Assembly (NCBI GenBank): GCA_036504975.1
Contig: DASXUF010000141.1
Location: 1 to 41,949, forward strand
Length of the DNA: 41,949 nucleotides
Reading direction: 5' to 3'
Origin: Candidatus Binatia bacterium
GTDB taxonomy: Bacteria > Desulfobacterota > Binatia > UBA9968
In this document: positions 35,369-41,949 of the stretch, one piece after another
How positions within the stretch are numbered: the stretch's first letter is position 1
Layout: the number at the start of each line of letters is the position of its first letter
Program-made: the position numbers and the translations under genes
Notes under the pieces: model-generated
The model's database searches: none
Told to the model about the DNA's origin: nothing
Seen by the model: the letters and a program-made list of their open reading frames with translations, nothing else

Positions 35369-35419
35369 TGAAAACACGGAGCTATATGAAAATAGACGGG
35401 CGATCGACAACGCTGCGCT

Positions 35420-35551
35420 GTTTCAAGTTCAAGGCTCAAGTTGACTTGAAACTCGATCCTTTCGATAAACTCAGGACTTCGAGTCGTGAGCCTCAGTCGA
35501 GCGATCGACCCTGAGCCCTTCGACTTCGCTCAGGACAGGCGCGTCGAAGGG
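35420..35551. repeat. Nested palindromes between pal and cpoB (CCCTTCGA-CTCAGGACAGG type)
   Basis: Three stems are visible: GTTTCAAGT/ACTTGAAAC (35420-35428, 35444-35452), CCTGAGC/GCTCAGG (35510-35516, 35528-35534) and CCCTTCGAC/GTCGAAGGG (35516-35524, 35543-35551), all perfect. A degenerate copy (CTTTCGATAAACTCAGGA) precedes at 35458-35475. This matches a dispersed element common in environmental genomes. It lies inside the Tol-Pal operon and may reduce read-through into cpoB. Confidence 0.75.
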
Positions 35552-35580
35552 TAACCGGCAAAGATTCCTGCCGAAGATTC

Positions 35581-36147
35581 TTAGGAAGCCGGACGTCCGG
35601 CGGTGACCACAAAACGGTCGCGACGGTTTTTTTGCCAGCAGTCCTCAGTCTGCTCTTTGCAAACCTGAAGCTCTTCGCCGTAGCTGATCGTGGACAACCG
35701 CGCAGCCGGTATCCCCAAGGTGATCAGATAATCCTTCGCCGCCTGCGCGCGCTTGGCGCCGAGCGCCAGGTTGTACTCGTTCGTGCCGCGCTCGTCGCAA
35801 TGGCCTTCGATCTCGACCCGAGCGGCCGGATTGGCTTTGAGCCAGTCCGCGTTTGTTTTTAGCGTGGCGCGCGCGTCCGGACGCAGATCGAAGCTGTCAT
35901 AAGCGAAATAAACCTCTTTCAGCGGACCATCGCTGACCGGAAGCTTGCCCTTGCTCGCATCTTCCAGACTTCCGCCGCGCGTAGTGGACTCGCCGGTCTT
36001 GGATTGTTGCTGGCCTTTTCCACCCGCCGTGCCTTGGGAAGCTGCGTCACCCTGGGGTGTGGGAGTAGGCTTTGGACAGCCTCCTATGACGAAAAGAAAT
36101 GCCAAAAAGGCGGTTCCCCAAAGCAGCGTGTTTACCCGATCGAACAT
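35581..36147 (-). CDS. pal: Peptidoglycan-associated lipoprotein Pal
   Basis: A 188-residue outer-membrane lipoprotein that ties the outer membrane to peptidoglycan and to TolB. The signal (LWGTAFLAFLFVIGGC) has a GGC lipobox near C24. A Gly/Ser/Thr-rich linker follows, then the OmpA-like domain (AYDSFDLRPDARATLKTNAD, IEGHCDERGTNEYNLALGAK, RAQAAKDYLITLGI). AAAGGAG lies before ATG 36147; a Met 5 codons upstream in frame has none. Gene order after tolB is canonical. Confidence 0.96.
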   Translation of the reverse strand: MFDRVNTLLWGTAFLAFLFVIGGCPKPTPTPQGDAASQGTAGGKGQQQSKTGESTTRGGSLEDASKGKLPVSDGPLKEVYFAYDSFDLRPDARATLKTNADWLKANPAARVEIEGHCDERGTNEYNLALGAKRAQAAKDYLITLGIPAARLSTISYGEELQVCKEQTEDCWQKNRRDRFVVTAGRPAS

Positions 36148-36168
36148 TTTTTCTCCTTTCATTTCAAG

Positions 36169-37491
36169 TCATTCCAAGCGCGCAGACCATGAAGGATTTG
36201 TATCATCAGACCCGGAGGCTGTCAATGTAGCCTGGTTTTCGCCGGTGTCGCGCATGATGTAAAGACGATAACGTCCGCCGCCGCGATTCGACGCAAAGGC
36301 GAGAAATCTTCCGTCCGGCGCCCAGGAAGGGTCTTCGTTGTCTCCGGAGCCGGAGGTGAGTTGCTGCGGTTCTCCGCCCTGTACGGAAATGGTAAAAACC
36401 TGGAAGCGCCCGGCGACTCTGCTCGTATAGGCGATCTTGTCTCCCTTGGGCGACCAGTCCGGCGAAGTGTTATAGGACCCCGAGAACGTAAGCCTTCGGA
36501 CGCTGCCGCTGCCGAGATCCATAATATAAATCTGTGGACTGCCGCTGCGATTGGAAACGAACGCCAGGCGATTGCCGTCCGGCGACCACGAGGGCGAGAC
36601 GTCGATGCCGCGGTCTTCGGTCAATCGTCTGAGAATTTTTCCGCTGCGGTCCAGCAAATAGAGATCGGTGTTGCCGCCGCGCTCGAACGATACGGCGATC
36701 GTTTGTCCGTCGGGCGACCATTTTCCGCCGATGCTCGAGCCGCTGCGGTCGGAGATTCGAGTCTCCCTTCCCGTCGTCAGATCATACAGGAAAAGACCCC
36801 GCACTCCGTCTTTGTAAGAAGTATAAAGAACCGTCCGGCCGTCGGGACTCCACGCGGGAGAAAGATTGATCGAGCGGTTGTTGGTGATCTGGCTTTTTTC
36901 GCTGCCGTCGAGATGGGAGACGTAGACTTCCTTGAGGCTGCCGCCGGCTTTCGAGACGTAGGCGATGCGCGAGTTGAAGGGGCCCGGAGTGCCGGTAAAC
37001 TGATTGATGATCTCGTCGGCGAACTTGTGCGCGATGCGGCGGGAATCGCGGACCTTGCCGGTGTATTTTTTGCCGACCAGTTGTTTGGACTGATACACGT
37101 CGAACAGGCGAAGCTCGACGGTCAGGTCGTCTCCCTGCACGCTGAAACCGCCTTTGACCAAACTCTCGGCGCCGAGGGTGGACCAGTTTTTAAAGTTGAT
37201 AGTTTCTAAGGTGATTCCGCTTTGCTGCGGATCATCGATGAAAGCCGAGCGGTCCAAAACGCGGAACCAGCCCGAGAGATTCAAATCGTTGCCGATGGCA
37301 TCCGCGACCGATTCCGAAATCCTGCGATTGTTATCGCTCGCGCCCAGGTTTTTCAGCGGCGAGATCGCGATGGGATAACGGCGGCCGGTTTGCCCTTCGA
37401 TCGTTCCTTTTACCTGAGGTGAAAGGGGCCGAACGGAGAAAGCCTGCGCCAGCAGCAAAGTAAAAATAACCAGCGTCGCTCTCCGAAGCAT
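36169..37491 (-). CDS. tolB: Tol-Pal system periplasmic protein TolB
   Basis: A 440-residue periplasmic beta-propeller. A signal peptide (LVIFTLLLAQAFSV core) is followed by the N-terminal domain (IAISPLKNLGASDNNRRISE) and about six repeats of the form x-SPAWSPDGRTVLYTSYKDG (for example DVSPSWSPDGNRLAFVSNRS). The final WSARLE end is typical. It joins Pal and TolA. Located 4 bp after tolA and 21 bp before pal. Confidence 0.97.
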   Translation of the reverse strand: MLRRATLVIFTLLLAQAFSVRPLSPQVKGTIEGQTGRRYPIAISPLKNLGASDNNRRISESVADAIGNDLNLSGWFRVLDRSAFIDDPQQSGITLETINFKNWSTLGAESLVKGGFSVQGDDLTVELRLFDVYQSKQLVGKKYTGKVRDSRRIAHKFADEIINQFTGTPGPFNSRIAYVSKAGGSLKEVYVSHLDGSEKSQITNNRSINLSPAWSPDGRTVLYTSYKDGVRGLFLYDLTTGRETRISDRSGSSIGGKWSPDGQTIAVSFERGGNTDLYLLDRSGKILRRLTEDRGIDVSPSWSPDGNRLAFVSNRSGSPQIYIMDLGSGSVRRLTFSGSYNTSPDWSPKGDKIAYTSRVAGRFQVFTISVQGGEPQQLTSGSGDNEDPSWAPDGRFLAFASNRGGGRYRLYIMRDTGENQATLTASGSDDTNPSWSARLE

Positions 37492-37495
37492 CGGA

Positions 37496-38419
37496 TTACC
37501 CCCCCAGCTCCTTCGGAGTAAAAGCCAGTTCCACGTCGGTAAATTCCTCGCGGTGGCTCTCGGGAGGCGGAGGGAGTGGATTGGCTTTTCTCAGCGCGCG
37601 GATCACCGAGTCATCGTAGGACGAATCGCCGGAACCGCGGACCAGTTTCAGCCCTACAATTTCTCCGTTTTCCTGAATGCTGAAACGCACCGACGCCACC
37701 AGGTCGGTTCTCCTTCCCGCCCAGGTCCAGCCGCTTTTGATCCGCTCGCGCATCTCGTTAAAATATCTTACGAACTCGGCGCCTCGCGCGATTCCTCCGC
37801 CGGTGCCTCCCGCGCCCAGGGCCGCGGCGCCGGGTTCTTTGCCGGTCGCGGTGCTGGTCGCCGCCGCCTTTTGCTGCTGCTGCTGTTCCCTCTGTTCCTG
37901 CGATTTGGCGCGACTCCGGATCGCCTCCAAAGCCTCTGCGATCCGTCTCTCCCTCAGCTCCTTGAGCTTTTCTCTGGTTTTTTCCGCCTCCGCCTCTTCC
38001 TTCTCCTTCTTGGCCTTTGCCGCCAATGCCATCTCGGCGCGGCTGTCCGGAAGTTTTTTCTTGGTCTCCTTCAGCTCGGCGGGGTTCGGTCGAACCTCTT
38101 CCTTGGCTTTTTTGGCCTCCTTCTTGGCTTCTTTTATCTCCGGCGAAGCCTTCACTTCCGGAACCGACTTCGCCTTGGGCGCCGGCGCGACCGAGGTGCC
38201 CGCTCCGCCGCCGAGCTTCTCGCCGCCGACTAAATCCACGGTGTACACAGGGTAATTCGGAGCTTTGCTCGGCAAAAACGGCACGATCAACAAAACCGCG
38301 ATGAGCACGGCGTGGGCCACTCCCGAAAAGAAAACCCAGCGCCACACCCGTCCGCCGCCGTCGCGGTGATCGGATGGCCTTCCGGAAACCGGCAGGGGAT
38401 CCAGATGAGTCTTCGCCAT
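37496..38419 (-). CDS. tolA: TolA/TonB-like energy-coupling protein
   Basis: A 307-residue protein with one N-terminal transmembrane helix (FFSGVAHAVLIAVLLIVPFL, about 30-49). A long charged helical stretch (Lys/Glu/Ala heptads, about 90-190, including KELRERRIAEALEAIRSRAK and a QQQQQ run) spans the periplasm. A C-terminal TonB-like domain has SVRFSIQENGEIVGLKLVRG, then SYDDSVIRALRKANPLPPPP. This layout and its place between tolR and tolB make it TolA. It follows the tolR stop directly. Confidence 0.95.
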   Translation of the reverse strand: MAKTHLDPLPVSGRPSDHRDGGGRVWRWVFFSGVAHAVLIAVLLIVPFLPSKAPNYPVYTVDLVGGEKLGGGAGTSVAPAPKAKSVPEVKASPEIKEAKKEAKKAKEEVRPNPAELKETKKKLPDSRAEMALAAKAKKEKEEAEAEKTREKLKELRERRIAEALEAIRSRAKSQEQREQQQQQKAAATSTATGKEPGAAALGAGGTGGGIARGAEFVRYFNEMRERIKSGWTWAGRRTDLVASVRFSIQENGEIVGLKLVRGSGDSSYDDSVIRALRKANPLPPPPESHREEFTDVELAFTPKELGG

Positions 38420-38845
38420 CTAACTTCCTTCTTGCGGCGGGCGCGTCACCATGCCGACTTTTTGAATGCCCGCCTGCTTGATCGTCTCGACCACTTTCAT
38501 CACGACGCCGTAGCGCACGTCCTGATCCGCCCGGAGAAAAACTTCTTTGTCCGCCTTGATCCCGCGAATCGCGCGCAACTTCTGTCCCAGGTCCGAGACG
38601 CTCATCGCGGTGTCGTTGAGATAAACGCGGCCGTTCTTGTTGACGACAACGACGAGCTGCTCCTCTTTTCCCGGGATCGCGCCGGCCTTAGCCTGTGGCA
38701 GATTCACCTGCACGCCCTGCTGAAGGATCGGCGCCGTGACCATGAAGATCACGAGCAGCACCAGCATCACGTCTACGAGTGGAGTGACGTTGATCTGCGA
38801 GATCGTGGTCGATCCACCCTGCTGTGACGAAGTATCAATCGCCAT
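38420..38845 (-). CDS. tolR: Tol-Pal motor subunit TolR
   Basis: A 141-residue ExbD/TolR protein. INVTPLVDVMLVLLVIFMVT is the single transmembrane helix with the proton-relay Asp. The periplasmic part contains LRADQDVRYGVVMKVVETIK, the usual dimer domain. The start is ATG 38845, after AGGAGGAG; the frame stays open far upstream but without homology. It is preceded by an AT-rich repeat gap and tolQ. Confidence 0.96.
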   Translation of the reverse strand: MAIDTSSQQGGSTTISQINVTPLVDVMLVLLVIFMVTAPILQQGVQVNLPQAKAGAIPGKEEQLVVVVNKNGRVYLNDTAMSVSDLGQKLRAIRGIKADKEVFLRADQDVRYGVVMKVVETIKQAGIQKVGMVTRPPQEGS

Positions 38846-38863
38846 AAACCGAACTCCTCCTTG

Positions 38864-38904
38864 CTTTTGCCTTGTGTTTTTACTTTTTACTTTTGCCTTT
38901 TTAC
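38864..38904. repeat. AT-rich low-complexity repeat between tolQ and tolR
   Basis: Read in the tol direction, the stretch is AAGGCAAAAG at both ends with (GTAAAAA)-type units between. It is the third gap in this window built of about seven-base near-repeats, here A-rich, and strongly unlike the GC-rich genes on either side. Confidence 0.55.
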
Positions 38905-39642
38905 TTATTTCAAAAAGTGCCGCTCCGCGATATTCAAGAACTCGTGCGAGAAATTGTCCATATCCGAAGTCAGGACCTTGATCCGCTGAACGAAATGATT
39001 GTAGGCCATCAGCGCGGGGATTGCCGCCGCCAGGCCGGCCGCCGTCGCGATCAGCGCCTCGGCGATGCCGGGAGCGACCGCCTGAATGCTGGAAGAATGC
39101 GTCGCGCTGAGACCGCGGAACGCGTTCATGATTCCCCAGACCGTGCCGAAGAGGCCGATAAACGGCGTCGTGCTCGCCGTGGTCCCGAGGAACGTGAGCG
39201 CCTTTTCGAGCTTCGTGATCTCGACGCTCGTCGCCCGCTTCATCGCGCGCGCGACGTTGTCCACGCCGCCCAACTCCGTCGTCAGCCCTTCGCCGGGAGA
39301 GGACTTGCCGCGCGAGACCCGGAGCAGCTCCTCGTAGCCGGCGCGAAACACCTGCGCCACGGGACCGGATTTGAGATCGCGGCTGGCGTCGTGGATCGAC
39401 GCGAGGTTCCGGCTGTCCCAAAATATTTCGATGAACTTTTCCGATTCGCTCTTGGCCCGGCGCATCTGACTGAGCTTGGAAAAAATGATTCCCCAGCTCA
39501 GCACCGAAAACAAGATCAAGAGATAGAGCACCCCTTGGACCAGAGCACCCGATCCTCTGACCAAATCCAGGATCCCGTGCTGTTGGAGGACCGGCAAATC
39601 GTTCTGCGCCAATAATTGAAGCGGCCACAAGGAAGGCATCAT
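38905..39642 (-). CDS. tolQ: Tol-Pal motor subunit TolQ
   Basis: A 245-residue ExbB/MotA-type membrane protein with three transmembrane helices: LVQGVLYLLILFSVLSWGII, then FLGTTASTTPFIGLFGTVWG and GIAEALIATAAGLAAAIPAL. The GLFGTVWGIM block is diagnostic. It forms the proton channel with TolR. Start ATG 39642; a second ATG is beside it. The ribosome site is weak. It heads the Tol-Pal run and is divergent from pgk. Confidence 0.96.
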   Translation of the reverse strand: MMPSLWPLQLLAQNDLPVLQQHGILDLVRGSGALVQGVLYLLILFSVLSWGIIFSKLSQMRRAKSESEKFIEIFWDSRNLASIHDASRDLKSGPVAQVFRAGYEELLRVSRGKSSPGEGLTTELGGVDNVARAMKRATSVEITKLEKALTFLGTTASTTPFIGLFGTVWGIMNAFRGLSATHSSSIQAVAPGIAEALIATAAGLAAAIPALMAYNHFVQRIKVLTSDMDNFSHEFLNIAERHFLK

Positions 39643-39659
39643 GAGTCCGTTGAAAAACG

Positions 39660-39665
39660 ATTATA
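39660..39665 (-). promoter_or_regulatory. Possible -10 box for tolQ
   Basis: A perfect TATAAT, read leftward, lies 17 bp before the tolQ ATG in the 98-bp tolQ/pgk gap. The -35 is poor (TTTATT at 17 bases). A leader this short would leave little room for a ribosome site, so the assignment is tentative. Confidence 0.35.
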
Positions 39666-39740
39666 ACCTCTGTATCTAATCAAATAAAGTCCTGCCGCCA
39701 TTTTTATGTATTAGACGATCGAGGGGGCGCTTTCATCGAC

Positions 39741-40913
39741 ATGATCCGCAAATTAAAAGACCTCGATCTCGCCGGCAAAAAGGTTTTCGTCCGCGCCGAT
39801 TTCAACGTCCCGATCCAGCAAGGCAAGATCACGGAGATGCACCGCATCGAGAGCACGCTGCCGACGCTCAGCTTCGTTCTCGGCAAAGCCGAAAAACTTT
39901 TCCTCGCCTCTCATTTGGGACGGCCCGGCGGGAAAAGAGATCCCCAGTGGAGCCTGGCGCCGGTCGGCGACGCGCTGGAGAAGTTGCTTTCGTCTCCGGT
40001 CACGCTCGCGCCCGACTGCGTCGGCGCCGAAGTCGAGGCGCTCGCTCGAGACCCGGGCCAACGGATTGTTTTGTTGGAGAACCTCCGCTTCCATAAGGAA
40101 GAAGAGAAAAACGATCCCGGCTTTGCGCGGCAGCTCGCTTCTCTCGCCGAAGTTTACGTGAACGACGCCTTCGGCGCGGCGCATCGCGCGCATGCGTCCA
40201 CCGCGGGGATGGCCGCGTTCGTGCGCGAAAAAGGCGCCGGTCTTCTCCTGCAAAAAGAGCTGGACTATCTCGGCAAGCTGCTCGGCGCTCCCGAGCGGCC
40301 GTTCATCGCCGTCCTGGGCGGCGCCAAAGTCTCGGACAAGATCGGCGTGATCAAAAACCTCATGCCCAAGCTCGACGGCTTGCTGATCGGCGGCGGCATG
40401 GCCTACACGTTCCTAAAGGCCAAAGGCGTCTCGATCGGTCGCTCGCTGGTCGAAGAGGCGCACGTCGATCTGGCGCGCGAGCTGATCGCGCAGGCGGCGA
40501 AGTCGGGAATCGCCTTATTGCTGCCCGTCGATCACGTGGCGGCCAAAGGACGCGACCAGAACCCGGTCGCGACCGGCGAGAGCATCCCGGAAAATTTGAT
40601 GGGCCTGGACATCGGGCCGAAGACGCGGGAGCTTTTCATCCGCGAGCTGCGCAAGGCTAAAATGGTCCTATGGAACGGTCCCATCGGGCTGTTCGAGGAA
40701 AAGAATTTCAGCGGCGGGACGTTCGATATTGCCCGCGCCCTCGCGGACTCCGGCGCGGTCGTCGTCGTCGCCGGCGGAGACACGGTGGCGGCGGTGATGG
40801 CGGCGGGCGTAGAGAAGCGCATCACGCATCTATCGACCGGCGGCGGGGCGACGCTCGAATTTCTCGAAGGAAAAAAATTGCCGGGGATCGAGGCGCTCGA
40901 GGTGAGCCGATGA
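39741..40913 (+). CDS. pgk: Phosphoglycerate kinase
   Basis: A 390-residue cytosolic glycolytic kinase, normal length. The N-terminus [17 protein letters not shown] and [20 protein letters not shown] are family signatures. [34 protein letters not shown] and WNGPIGLFE are conserved blocks. GGGDT-like [17 protein letters not shown] and [16 protein letters not shown] finish the nucleotide site. A G-rich stretch (GAGGGGG) lies upstream of the ATG. It overlaps tpiA by 4 bp (ATGA). Confidence 0.98.
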   Translation: MIRKLKDLDLAGKKVFVRADFNVPIQQGKITEMHRIESTLPTLSFVLGKAEKLFLASHLGRPGGKRDPQWSLAPVGDALEKLLSSPVTLAPDCVGAEVEALARDPGQRIVLLENLRFHKEEEKNDPGFARQLASLAEVYVNDAFGAAHRAHASTAGMAAFVREKGAGLLLQKELDYLGKLLGAPERPFIAVLGGAKVSDKIGVIKNLMPKLDGLLIGGGMAYTFLKAKGVSIGRSLVEEAHVDLARELIAQAAKSGIALLLPVDHVAAKGRDQNPVATGESIPENLMGLDIGPKTRELFIRELRKAKMVLWNGPIGLFEEKNFSGGTFDIARALADSGAVVVVAGGDTVAAVMAAGVEKRITHLSTGGGATLEFLEGKKLPGIEALEVSR

Positions 40914-41662
40914 AAGCTCCGTTGGTGGTCGCCAACTGGAAGATGCACGGCACCCAGGCCGAGGCCGCGACACTGGCGCGCGAGGTTGTGAATGGAGGGA
41001 ACGGAATCGGCGGCGTGGAAATAGTTCTCGCACCGCCCTTTACCGCGCTTGCTACCGTTTCGGCTGTCATAAGAGACAGCGCCGTCCGGCTCGGCGCGCA
41101 AAATATTCATTGGGAAATGAAAGGCGCGTTCACCGGCGAGATCAGCCCCATCATGGTGCGAGAGCTGGGGTGCGAGTATGTCATCATCGGCCATTCGGAG
41201 CGCCGCCGTCTCTTTCATGAAACCGACCGGATGGTAGGAAAAAAGATAGCCGCTGCTCTGAGCGTCGACCTCGCACCGATCGTTTGCGTAGGAGAAACGC
41301 TGCAGGAAAGACAAAGAAAAAAAACCAACGCCGTGATCGGCCGCCAACTGCGAGCCGCGTTGAAGGGGTTGGGCAAAAGTGCTATAAAAAACTTCGCCGT
41401 CGCCTATGAGCCGGTGTGGGCCATCGGCACCGGGCGGAACGCCACGCCCGAGCAGGTCGCCGCGGTGCACGTCCGGATACGGGATCTTTTGCGTCGTCTT
41501 CGCGGCAATCCGGCAGCGGAAGATTGCCGCATTCTTTACGGCGGCAGCGTCAACCCGGACAACGCGGCGGAATTGGCCAGGGTTCCCGACGTAAACGGTT
41601 TCCTCGTCGGCGGGGCCAGTCTCAAGGCGGAGAGTTTTCTCGGCATCGCGCGCGCTTTTTAA
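40910..41662 (+). CDS. tpiA: Triosephosphate isomerase
   Basis: A 250-residue TIM barrel interconverting dihydroxyacetone phosphate and glyceraldehyde 3-phosphate. The catalytic Lys is in VVANWKMHG, the His in YVIIGHSERRRLF and the Glu in VAYEPVWAIGTGRNATPEQ, followed by the flexible loop. The phosphate site ILYGGSVNPDNAAELA is complete. The ATG overlaps the pgk stop, which indicates translational coupling. Confidence 0.98.
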   Translation: MKAPLVVANWKMHGTQAEAATLAREVVNGGNGIGGVEIVLAPPFTALATVSAVIRDSAVRLGAQNIHWEMKGAFTGEISPIMVRELGCEYVIIGHSERRRLFHETDRMVGKKIAAALSVDLAPIVCVGETLQERQRKKTNAVIGRQLRAALKGLGKSAIKNFAVAYEPVWAIGTGRNATPEQVAAVHVRIRDLLRRLRGNPAAEDCRILYGGSVNPDNAAELARVPDVNGFLVGGASLKAESFLGIARAF

Positions 41663-41674
41663 TATGGCAGAACA

Positions 41675-41949
41675 ATGATTACGGTCGTAACGATCATTCA
41701 CATCATCGTCAGCATCGGCCTCATCCTGGTCGTGCTGCTGCAAACCGGGAAAGGGGCCGACATGGGCGCCGTCTTCGGCGGGTCCAGCTCGACCATCTTC
41801 GGCAGCAGCGGCGCCGGCAATTTTCTCACGCGGCTCACGACCGGAATGGCGATCGTATTCATGATAACATCGTTGACCTTGGGATATTTCTCCGGCAAAA
41901 AGCCGGCGTCCAGTGTCTTTGATGCCGGCACGGAACAGTCGGTTCCGCA
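41675..41949 (+). CDS. secG: Sec translocase subunit SecG, partial
   Basis: The first 91 residues of a SecG: helix one ITVVTIIHIIVSIGLILVVL, the conserved LLQTGKGADMGAVFGGSSS loop, then NFLTRLTTGMAIVFMITSLT as helix two. The sequence ends at the window edge inside the C-terminal tail. The order pgk-tpiA-secG is common in bacteria. It begins 12 bp after tpiA. Confidence 0.95.
   Translation, partial: MITVVTIIHIIVSIGLILVVLLQTGKGADMGAVFGGSSSTIFGSSGAGNFLTRLTTGMAIVFMITSLTLGYFSGKKPASSVFDAGTEQSVP

Overview
The window looks like a chromosomal piece of an uncultured, GC-rich, diderm bacterium. A complete Tol-Pal set, lipoproteins with lipoboxes, RseP, and the order rpsB-tsf-pyrH-frr-uppS-cdsA-dxr-rseP indicate an outer membrane and a proteobacterium-like core. 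Acyl-CoA enzymes beside several orphan solute-binding proteins resemble uncultured deltaproteobacterial, Binatota-like or Rokubacteria-like genomes. That placement is inference from gene content, because no rRNA or other decisive marker is present.

Layout. (1) 1-6.1 kb: acyl-CoA metabolism (acyl-CoA dehydrogenase, cut at the window edge; MaoC-like hydratase; class III CoA-transferase), a radical-SAM sulfatase-maturase-like protein ending in a SEC-C zinc motif, and two abutting solute-binding proteins with no permease or ATPase. (2) 6.1-18.6 kb: accessory region. It holds a B12-binding-type radical SAM protein, an apparently exported SAM methyltransferase, a 75-aa PEGA-like protein, an alpha/beta hydrolase with an Asp nucleophile, an orphan GHKL (Hsp90/MutL-like) ATPase, and a long minus-strand run: ORF6N remnant, NAD(P) oxidoreductase, methyltransferase, RhlA/PhaG-like hydrolase, membrane protein, LOG-type protein, TAXI receptor, transglutaminase-like gene and LecA-like lectin. 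Four members of that run are broken by frameshifts. (3) 18.7-21.4 kb: aconitase A. (4) 21.5-39.6 kb, minus strand: core genes read in the order tolQ-tolR-tolA-tolB-pal-cpoB, ribF-rluD, rho, rpsB-tsf-pyrH-frr-uppS-cdsA-dxr-rseP, tsaB and a Deg-like protease. (5) 39.7 kb to the end, plus strand: pgk-tpiA-secG, divergent from tolQ.

The core genes serve linked tasks. The Tol-Pal block maintains the envelope. The rpsB operon joins translation (S2, EF-Ts, ribosome recycling), UMP synthesis, lipid-carrier and phospholipid precursors (UppS, CdsA), isoprenoid synthesis (DXR) and envelope stress proteolysis (RseP). pgk-tpiA-secG couples glycolysis with the Sec channel subunit. Good sigma70-type promoters are visible before rho (TTGACA-17-TATTAT), before rpsB (TTGCAC-17-TAAAAA) and before the exported methyltransferase (TTGACA-17-CATAAG).

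The non-coding DNA is unusually structured: a 136-bp foldback element between convergent genes, nested CCCTTCGA-type palindromes inserted in two operons, three gaps filled with degenerate ~7-bp repeats, and an 18-bp-stem hairpin in the ~300-nt rho leader. I see no tRNA, rRNA, CRISPR array, transposase or complete known defence system. The best leads for something undescribed are the orphan GHKL ATPase, the exported methyltransferase, the decayed lectin/transglutaminase gene pair and the foldback elements.
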